Part shown: piece by piece, positions 4,966-9,351 of the stretch | How the letters are laid out: each line of letters begins with the position of its first letter | Numbering within the stretch: the first letter of the stretch is position 1 | Assembly: GCA_028717325.1 (NCBI GenBank) | Contig: JAQUOB010000027.1 | Location: forward strand, 1,250 to 10,600 | Reading direction: 5' to 3' | From: Candidatus Margulisiibacteriota bacterium | GTDB taxonomy: Bacteria; Margulisbacteria; WOR-1; O2-12-FULL-45-9; XYB2-FULL-48-7 | Length of the DNA: 9,351 nucleotides | Position numbers and translations under genes: made by a program | Notes under the pieces: generated by a model | Told to the model about the DNA's origin: nothing | The model's database searches: none | The model's input: only the letters and a program-made list of their open reading frames with translations

Positions 4966-6633
4966 ATGATCGATCAGAGCAAATCGTTGCGCGATAGCTT
5001 GGTCAAGAGCGGCCTGTTAAGCGAAGCCCAGGTCAAGGAAGCGATCGAAGAGGGCCGGCGCACCGGCGAAACGCTGATCAAAAGCATTTTGCGCAAAGGG
5101 ATGGTCGATGAAGACACCCTGATCTCCTTCCTGGAAAAAGAGATGGAGATCCCCCGCGTTGACCTTTCGAGCTATCTGGTCGATCAAAAAACCGTCGACC
5201 TCGTTCCCATCGCCACCGCCCGCAAATACAAACTGATCCCGCTTTTTAAGGTCGGCGATGTCCTGACCGTGGCGATGGTCGACCCTTTCAACGTGCTGGC
5301 GCTCGATGAGGTCAGGAGCAAAAGCAAATGCGACGTGGAGCCGATGGTGGCGACCTCAAAAGAGATCGAGGCGGCGATCGGGCAGTACTACGGCGTAGCC
5401 GGTTCGGTCGAGGACCTGATCAAGGACATCGGCCCGATGCCCCAGGCGGCCAAGGCGGCGGTCTCGACGGCCGAAGAAGCTCCGGTCATCAAGCTGGTCA
5501 ATTTGCTGATCTTGCGCGCTGTTTCGGAGGGTGCTTCCGACGTGCACATGGAGCCGACCGAAAAAAACGTCAGGATCAGGTACAGGGTCGACGGCATGAT
5601 GCACGACGTCTCGACCGCTCCCCTTTATCTCCTTTCTTCGCTTGTCACGCGCATCAAGGTCATGTCCAAAATGGATATTGCCGAATCCCGCCTGCCGCAG
5701 GACGGGCGGTTCGAACTGAAAGTTGAGGCAAAATCGATCGATGTCCGGGTTTCTTCTTTTCCTTCGATCTTCGGCGAAGCGCTGGTCATGCGCCTGCTCG
5801 ACAAAAGCAGCGTGCTTTTTGGCCTTGAAGAGCTGGGCTTCGGCGAAGACAATTTGAAGAAATTTGAGGACGTTATCAAGCGCCCGTATGGGATCATCCT
5901 GGTTACCGGCCCGACCGGCTCGGGCAAAACCACGACGCTCTACGCGACCCTAAGCCATATCCTCTCGCCGGAAAAAAATATCATGACGATCGAAGATCCG
6001 GTGGAGTACGAACTGCCCGGCGTCCGGCAGGCCCAGGTTAATGTTAAGGCGGGGCTGGAATTCGCCACCGCGCTCCGCTCGATGCTCCGTCAGGATCCCG
6101 ATGTGATCCTGGTCGGCGAAATACGGGACGTGGAGACAGCCAAGGTAGCCATCCAGGCCTCGCTGACCGGCCACCTGGTTTTTTCCACCCTGCACACCAA
6201 CGACGCCGCCGGCAGTCTGAACCGTCTGGTCGATATGGGGGTCGAACCGTTTTTGACGGCCTCGGCGGTCGCTTCGGCCATTGCCCAACGGCTGGTCAGG
6301 ACGATCTGCAAAAACTGCAAAGTGCCGTTTGAGCCGTCGCCGGAAGTGTTGAAGAAACTTGGCTTTAATCCTGACGAGAAAATAGAATTTTATCACGGCA
6401 AGGGCTGCAAAGCCTGCCGGAACACGGGCTACCGCGGCCGGACCGCGATCTTTGAGATACTGGTGGTCGACGCCAAGATCGAGGAGTTGATCCTGCGTAA
6501 GGCCTCGTCGGCCGAGATCAGGCAGGCGGCCGTCCAAGCCGGTATGCGCACACTGCGCGACGACGGCCTCTTAAAAGCCAGACAGGGCTTGACGACGATC
6601 GACGAAGTGTTCAGGGTGACCCAGCTTGACTAA
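4966..6633 (+). CDS. pilB: Type IV pilus / MSHA-type assembly ATPase (PilB/GspE/MshE family)
   Basis: This is the cytoplasmic hexameric ATPase that powers pilin addition at the inner-membrane platform. The 555-residue protein has an N-terminal MshEN/T2SSE_N region (about 1-140), a linker, the N2 domain (ASDVHMEPTEKNVRIRYRVD near 191-210) and the ATPase core: Walker A GPTGSGKT (315-322), Asp box TIEDPVEYELPG, Walker B region DPDVILVGEIRD (377-388) and His box TGHLVFSTLHTND (401-413). A zinc site follows with CKNC (448-451) and CKAC (481-484), present in PilB/GspE and lacking in PilT retraction ATPases. The MshEN repeats lack the usual RLG and Gln residues (see findings). The start has a clear Shine-Dalgarno. 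The last 8 nt overlap pilC. A GspE of type II secretion is the alternative; the downstream MSHA-like prepilin and lack of other gsp genes favour a pilus. Confidence 0.92.
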   Translation: MIDQSKSLRDSLVKSGLLSEAQVKEAIEEGRRTGETLIKSILRKGMVDEDTLISFLEKEMEIPRVDLSSYLVDQKTVDLVPIATARKYKLIPLFKVGDVLTVAMVDPFNVLALDEVRSKSKCDVEPMVATSKEIEAAIGQYYGVAGSVEDLIKDIGPMPQAAKAAVSTAEEAPVIKLVNLLILRAVSEGASDVHMEPTEKNVRIRYRVDGMMHDVSTAPLYLLSSLVTRIKVMSKMDIAESRLPQDGRFELKVEAKSIDVRVSSFPSIFGEALVMRLLDKSSVLFGLEELGFGEDNLKKFEDVIKRPYGIILVTGPTGSGKTTTLYATLSHILSPEKNIMTIEDPVEYELPGVRQAQVNVKAGLEFATALRSMLRQDPDVILVGEIRDVETAKVAIQASLTGHLVFSTLHTNDAAGSLNRLVDMGVEPFLTASAVASAIAQRLVRTICKNCKVPFEPSPEVLKKLGFNPDEKIEFYHGKGCKACRNTGYRGRTAIFEILVVDAKIEELILRKASSAEIRQAAVQAGMRTLRDDGLLKARQGLTTIDEVFRVTQLD

Positions 6634-7852
6634 TTTCCGTTATAAGGCCAGAGACAGTTCCGGAGCGCTGACTTCGGGTCAGCTGGAGGCCGAAAGCTCA
6701 AGAGGGGCGGCCATTCAGCTGGATAAACAGGGTCTCAGCCCGATCTTAATTGAAAAGGACGAGCCGGGCGGGCTCGGCCTGGTCGTCGAAGAATGGTTAT
6801 CTAACCTGCAAAAGATCAGGGCCGAAGACCTGGTCGTTTTTACCCGCCAGCTGGCCTCAACGCTCGAGGCCGGGGTGCCTCTCATCAACAGTCTCGACGC
6901 GGTCGCCGAGCAGATCAGGAACAGAAAGTTCCACACGGTCGTCCTGTTGGTCAAGAAAGAGATCGAGGGGGGGTCGACTTTTTCCGACGCGCTGGCGAGG
7001 CACCATAAGCATTTTTCTTCTTTGATCATCAACATGATCCGCGGCGGGGAAAAAGCCGGCATCCTGCCGCAGGTGCTTGACCGCGTTTCGAGCCTCCTGG
7101 AAAAAGACATCGAGACCGCCGATAAAATTAAAGCCGCGACCCGCTATCCGATGATCGTCCTGTTCGTTCTGGCCGGAGCTTTCGTCGTCCTGACGATCTA
7201 CGTGATCCCGAGGTTCATCAACTTTTTTGCCGCTTTTAAGGCGGAACTGCCGCTGCCGACCCGCATTCTGATCGGGACCAATTATTATCTCACCAATTAT
7301 TGGTATTGGATTCTGGGCATTACTTTCGCCACGGTTTACCTTTTTTACCGGGTTTTGCAGACGGAGCGGGGACGCTATAACTGGGACCGGTTCATGCTTT
7401 CCACGCCTATTTTCGGCCCGCTTTTCTCAAGGATCTACCTATCCCGCTTTGGCCGGATGCTGGCGGCCATGCTGGGATCGGGCATCCCGATCCTCGAAGC
7501 GCTGACGGTTACCGCCGGCACGATCGAAAATAAGATCGTCTCGAACGTGATCATTGATATTCGTGAGGAGGTTTCCCGCGGCAAAAGTTTAACGGAGCCG
7601 ATGAGGGCGAGCCGGGTTTTTCCTCCCATTGCCGTCTCGATGGTCGCCATCGGCGAAAAAGCCGGCTCGCTTGAGAACATGCTTAATAAAATGGCCGATT
7701 ATTTCGACCGCGAAGTCGATTATACGATCAAGAATTTGACACCCCTCTTGGAGCCGCTTCTCATCCTGGGGCTGGCGGTCGTCCTGCTGGTCTTTGCGCT
7801 GGGCATCTTTTTGCCGATGTGGGACCTGATCAAGATCTATAAAACGTCTTAG
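6626..7852 (+). CDS. pilC: Type IV pilus inner-membrane platform protein (PilC/GspF/MshG family)
   Basis: This polytopic protein sits under the growing pilus and couples the ATPase to pilin insertion. The 408-residue product has the family layout: the N-terminal FRYKARDSSGALTSGQLEAE segment, a first T2SSF domain from about 70 (VFTRQLASTLEAGVPL; later IRGGEKAGILPQVLDRV), a membrane helix at about 174-196, a second at about 224-243, a second T2SSF domain from about 273 (SRFGRMLAAMLGSGIPILEA; IGEKAGSLENMLNKMADYF) and a last membrane helix at about 374-397. The TTG at 6626 gives the exact family N-terminus and overlaps the pilB stop by 8 nt. A weak AGGGTG (6613-6618) lies 7 nt before it, so translation is probably coupled to pilB. 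Length is normal and no residues look damaged. Confidence 0.93.
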   Translation: MTNFRYKARDSSGALTSGQLEAESSRGAAIQLDKQGLSPILIEKDEPGGLGLVVEEWLSNLQKIRAEDLVVFTRQLASTLEAGVPLINSLDAVAEQIRNRKFHTVVLLVKKEIEGGSTFSDALARHHKHFSSLIINMIRGGEKAGILPQVLDRVSSLLEKDIETADKIKAATRYPMIVLFVLAGAFVVLTIYVIPRFINFFAAFKAELPLPTRILIGTNYYLTNYWYWILGITFATVYLFYRVLQTERGRYNWDRFMLSTPIFGPLFSRIYLSRFGRMLAAMLGSGIPILEALTVTAGTIENKIVSNVIIDIREEVSRGKSLTEPMRASRVFPPIAVSMVAIGEKAGSLENMLNKMADYFDREVDYTIKNLTPLLEPLLILGLAVVLLVFALGIFLPMWDLIKIYKTS

Positions 7853-7897
7853 CTATTCACGGAGCGGGTGAGGGCTGATGTTTTTATCAAAAACCAC

Positions 7898-7925
7898 TTG
7901 ACAAAACAACAGTTGAAGATATAAT
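7898..7925 (+). promoter_or_regulatory. Consensus sigma70 promoter for the membrane protein-pilin unit
   Basis: TTGACA (7898-7903, 6/6) and TATAAT (7920-7925, 6/6) are separated by 16 bp. This is the best promoter in the window. The predicted transcription start is near 7932. It lets the pilin unit be transcribed independently of, and probably more strongly than, pilB-pilC. Confidence 0.85.
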
Positions 7926-7938
7926 TCGATAGCGGTAG

Positions 7939-7980
7939 ATGGGTCGACGTTTCCGGTATTTATTAGGCAGAAAGGGGTAA
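7939..7980 (+). CDS. Possible 13-codon leader ORF upstream of the four-helix membrane protein
   Basis: ATG at 7939, about 7 nt after the predicted transcription start, opens a frame of 13 codons (MGRRFRYLLGRKG) ending in TAA at 7978-7980. The peptide is very basic (four Arg, one Lys). Its last codons contain the AAAGGGG Shine-Dalgarno (7971-7977) of the next gene, whose ATG is 4 nt after the stop. Position suggests translational coupling or a leader peptide, but an ORF this short can occur by chance and I see no alternative RNA hairpins around it. Confidence 0.25.
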   Translation: MGRRFRYLLGRKG

Positions 7981-7984
7981 TAAA

Positions 7985-8410
7985 ATGGGATGGCTGGTAT
8001 CCGCCCAACTTATCAGTTTACTCGCAGGTTTGATGCTGCTTTTTGCCGGTGAAAAACTCCGTCAGTACGATACCATATTGAACCAGCCGATCGCTTACCT
8101 CGACGACCTTCTGGGCTCGATCGTGATACCGGTCGGTATTGTCCTGGTCATCATCGGCGGCTGGATCGTTTCGGTCGCCGTCAATTATCCCGCTCTGTGG
8201 TACCTGCACCTTCTGGGCGGCCTGGTGATCGTTTTCGGCCTGCTTTATCTTTTTCTGCCCGACTGGCTGGACCGGCTGTCAAAAAACGCCAACCAGCTGT
8301 TTTTCTCGACCGATGAATTCGTCAACAGCGCCAACAAAAGCATCGGCGTCATTCTGCTCATCAGCGCCGTTTTTATGTTTATCGCGGCTTATTTTCTTTA
8401 TTTCCGGTGA
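7985..8410 (+). CDS. Unrecognised four-helix inner-membrane protein in the pilus locus
   Basis: I do not recognise this 141-residue protein. It has four strongly hydrophobic segments at about 5-22, 44-66, 71-91 and 118-139. Between the first two is a short charged loop (GEKLRQYDTILNQPIAYLDD), and between the last two a polar loop with several Asn, Ser and Asp (DRLSKNANQLFFSTDEFVNSANKS). There are no cysteines, no prepilin-like N-terminus and no Glu-rich or GG-type protease motif, so it is not a prepilin peptidase. The start is supported by AAAGGGG 7 nt upstream. It is the first full gene after a consensus promoter and lies 56 nt before the prepilin gene on the same strand, with no terminator between, so it is probably co-transcribed with the pilin. 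A role in pilin handling or pilus function is a guess from position only. Confidence 0.8.
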   Translation: MGWLVSAQLISLLAGLMLLFAGEKLRQYDTILNQPIAYLDDLLGSIVIPVGIVLVIIGGWIVSVAVNYPALWYLHLLGGLVIVFGLLYLFLPDWLDRLSKNANQLFFSTDEFVNSANKSIGVILLISAVFMFIAAYFLYFR

Positions 8411-8447
8411 GCAAAACGGCTTCTGCCCGACAATAACTAAATTAAAA

Positions 8448-8457
8448 AAGGAGGTGA
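8448..8457 (+). promoter_or_regulatory. Near-perfect Shine-Dalgarno of the prepilin gene
   Basis: AAGGAGGTGA matches the 3' end of 16S rRNA over ten bases and lies 9 nt before the ATG at 8467. It is the strongest ribosome-binding site in the window, as expected for an abundant structural subunit. Confidence 0.85.
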
Positions 8458-8466
8458 GATATAAAG

Positions 8467-8841
8467 ATGAAACGAGGTTTTACATTAATCGAACTTGTGA
8501 TGGTGATCGTTATTCTGGGGATTTTAGCCGCCACGGCTTTGCCCAGATTTATTGACCTATCGGCTAAGGCGAGAGAAAGCGCGGCCAAGGGTGCCCTGGG
8601 CGGTATTCGCGCGGCGGTAGCGATCCAATATGCCAGTAACGCGGTGGCGGGGAATGCGCAATATCCTGCCAGTCTGACGGCTGATCTCTTTGCGGATAAC
8701 CAGATTCCGATGGAGCCGTACAGCAACACCAATTCGGTGTCTTACAGTTCAGTCGCTCCGACGGGAGCCGGCTCCGGTTGGGTTTACGATTCGACAACCG
8801 GCAAGGTCTGGATCAATAATTCTCTGTATGTGACCTACTAA
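8467..8841 (+). CDS. Type IV prepilin, MSHA-like pilin/pseudopilin
   Basis: This 124-residue protein is a pilus or pseudopilus subunit. The class III signal is short and classical: MKRG followed by FTLIELVMVIVILGILA, with cleavage after Gly4, N-methyl-Phe at +1 and the conserved Glu at +5 (Glu9). The hydrophobic helix runs into LPRFIDLSAKARESAAKGAL, which resembles the post-helix region of MshA-type pilins. The C-terminal part has GSGWVYDSTTGKVWINN, a motif seen in many small pseudopilin-like proteins. There are no cysteines, so the D-region disulfide loop of classical PilA is absent. Length is at the short end for a major pilin, so it could be a minor subunit; the strong promoter, Shine-Dalgarno and dedicated terminator argue for high expression. 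It is the last gene of its unit. Confidence 0.93.
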   Translation: MKRGFTLIELVMVIVILGILAATALPRFIDLSAKARESAAKGALGGIRAAVAIQYASNAVAGNAQYPASLTADLFADNQIPMEPYSNTNSVSYSSVAPTGAGSGWVYDSTTGKVWINNSLYVTY

Positions 8842-8848
8842 TTAGTAG
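8835..8848. repeat. 14-bp perfect palindrome across the pilin stop codon
   Basis: CTACTAATTAGTAG is its own reverse complement and includes the TAA stop at 8839-8841. It lies 12 bp upstream of the terminator stem. It is short and AT-rich; no function can be assigned. Confidence 0.5.
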
Positions 8849-8860
8849 ATTCTATTTAAC

Positions 8861-8895
8861 AAAGCCCCGGCTTCGGTCGGGGCTTTTGTTTTTTT
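8861..8895 (+). terminator. Rho-independent terminator after the pilin gene, cUUCGg loop
   Basis: AAAGCCCCG (8861-8869) pairs with CGGGGCTTT (8878-8886). Inside, a G-T wobble and C-G close a TTCG tetraloop (8872-8875). The stem is followed by a T-tract broken once by G (8884-8895). It separates the pilus unit from the YfhO-like gene. Confidence 0.93.
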
Positions 8896-8897
8896 CT

Positions 8898-8927
8898 CTC
8901 ATCCCTTTCTTTCGACTGTGGGATGAG
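8898..8927. repeat. 8-bp inverted repeat upstream of the YfhO-like gene promoter
   Basis: CTCATCCC (8898-8905) and GGGATGAG (8920-8927) are perfect reverse complements around a 14-bp pyrimidine-rich spacer. The right arm covers the space between the expected -35 position and the -10 at 8938, so it could be an operator. It lacks a following T-run, so a second terminator is less likely. Confidence 0.5.
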
Positions 8928-8934
8928 GTGGGCA

Positions 8935-8943
8935 TGTTATAAT
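8935..8943 (+). promoter_or_regulatory. Extended -10 promoter of the YfhO-like gene
   Basis: TGTTATAAT has a perfect TATAAT at 8938-8943 with TG at 8935-8936, the same nonamer found at hflX and pilB. There is no good -35. The predicted transcription start is near 8950, so the ATG at 8954 would have a leader of about 4 nt and no Shine-Dalgarno. Confidence 0.65.
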
Positions 8944-8953
8944 ATGATTACTA

Positions 8954-9351
8954 ATGAAAAAGCTATTCATTTTTCTCGTCTTTTTTGCCCTGACCCTTCT
9001 CTGGTTCTTTAAAGAGATCTTTCTCAATTATCTTTTTTGCTTCAGCGACCTGACGTTTTATTTTTATCCCTATCGTTTCTTCATGACCGAATCGTTGAGG
9101 CACGGCCTCCTGCCGTTCTGGAATCCCTATATCCATATGGGCTATCCGTTCCTGGCGACCCTGCAGCCCGGTGTCTTTTATCCGCTCTCCGTCGTCTATT
9201 ACTGCCTGCCGTTTGACCAGGCCTTTAACTGGTTTTTGATCCTGCATTACCCTCTGGCGGCATTTTTCATGTACCGGCTGGGCCGTGAATTTCGGTTTTC
9301 GCCGATCGCGTCTTTTGGCGCGGGGCTGACTTTCGGCTTTTCGGGCTACCT
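8954..9351 (+). CDS. YfhO-like polytopic membrane protein, probable GT-C type glycosyltransferase (N-terminal part)
   Basis: Frame is open from ATG 8954 to the window end (132 residues; 3' end outside). The N-terminus is a membrane helix (MKKLFIFLVFFALTLLWFF). It is followed by a loop with Ser-Asp (FSDLTFYFYPYRFF, Asp32) and the conserved stretch GLLPFWNPYIHMGYPFLATL and PGVFYPLSVVYYCLPF, then further hydrophobic helices (about 88-106 and 116-132). This pattern matches the YfhO family, large proteins with 12 or more helices related to GT-C glycosyltransferases that use lipid-linked sugars. The Asp in the first external loop is the position expected for the catalytic acid in GT-C folds. In B. 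subtilis YfhO glycosylates lipoteichoic acid; in a diderm the acceptor would differ and is unknown. It starts a new transcription unit with its own promoter after the pilin terminator. Confidence 0.8.
   Translation, partial: MKKLFIFLVFFALTLLWFFKEIFLNYLFCFSDLTFYFYPYRFFMTESLRHGLLPFWNPYIHMGYPFLATLQPGVFYPLSVVYYCLPFDQAFNWFLILHYPLAAFFMYRLGREFRFSPIASFGAGLTFGFSGY

Noticed and set aside
5950..6537. 195-codon open frame antisense to pilB, and other long antisense frames inside the GC-rich genes
   Set aside because: They mirror codon bias of the real genes, have no recognisable domains or start signals, and read as low-complexity Arg/Gly/Asp-rich shadows.
4966..6633. PilT retraction ATPase as the identity of the first pilus gene
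   Set aside because: It has the N-terminal MshEN-like region and the two CxxC zinc motifs of PilB/GspE, which PilT lacks, and is about 200 residues longer.
7880..7894. GTTTTT-ATC-AAAAAC hairpin as a terminator after pilC
   Set aside because: The stem is six mostly A-T pairs with a 3-nt loop and no T-run after it; not stable enough to call.
7985..8410. Four-helix protein as a prepilin peptidase
   Set aside because: Too short, with no paired catalytic aspartates in the GxGD arrangement and no cysteine motif.
1..9351. Mobile element, CRISPR array, phage, toxin-antitoxin or defence island
   Set aside because: No transposase or integrase, no direct-repeat arrays, no terminal inverted repeats, and uniform base composition across all genes.

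Overview
The window reads as chromosomal DNA of an uncultured-type diderm bacterium. It is GC-rich and densely coded, with no mobile-element, phage, CRISPR, rRNA or tRNA signal. An outer-membrane beta-barrel carrying a periplasmic S-layer homology (SLH) domain points to a diderm lineage that tethers its outer membrane to peptidoglycan in the OmpM style (Negativicutes, Thermus, Cyanobacteria and their relatives). Margulisbacteria/Saganbacteria-like lineages would fit, but that placement is inference and needs a protein search.

Region 1 (1-3826, + strand) holds the 3' end of a probable beta-barrel gene. It is followed by a tight run: SLH porin, a short biotin-protein ligase (birA), AroH-type chorismate mutase and type I-beta DAHP synthase (aroF). 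Gaps after the promoter at 372-400 are 11 nt, 10 nt and a 4-nt ATGA overlap, with no terminator between, so these four genes may be one transcript. The last two genes are the entry step of the shikimate pathway and the branch step to Phe/Tyr.

Region 2 (3753-4898, - strand) is the ribosome-associated GTPase HflX. Its 3' end overlaps the 3' end of aroF by 74 bp, tail to tail. Its 5' end is divergent from the pilus ATPase gene.

Region 3 (4899-8899, + strand) is a type IV pilus / MSHA-like module: extension ATPase (pilB/gspE type), inner-membrane platform protein (pilC/gspF type), an unrecognised four-helix membrane protein, and a prepilin with a near-perfect Shine-Dalgarno, closed by a strong UUCG-loop terminator. 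Prepilin peptidase, PilT, PilM-Q and secretin are not here and must lie elsewhere.

Region 4 (8900-9351) is a new transcription unit beginning with the N-terminus of a YfhO-like (GT-C type) polytopic membrane protein, cut by the window end.

The most unusual signal is in the control regions. Four promoters carry an extended -10 (TGnTATAAT or TGnTATACT). At three of them (SLH porin, hflX, YfhO-like gene) the start codon lies within about 1-10 nt of the predicted transcription start with no Shine-Dalgarno, which implies leaderless or near-leaderless mRNAs. The pilus genes instead use ordinary leaders with good Shine-Dalgarno sites. The hflX and pilB promoters form a perfect 9-bp inverted repeat in which each -10 sits about where the other's -35 should be. 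I do not see a wholly new multi-gene system; the novelty candidates are this promoter architecture, a BirA without its C-terminal domain, a pilus ATPase whose c-di-GMP motifs look eroded, and the unknown membrane protein with a possible 13-codon leader ORF in the pilus locus.
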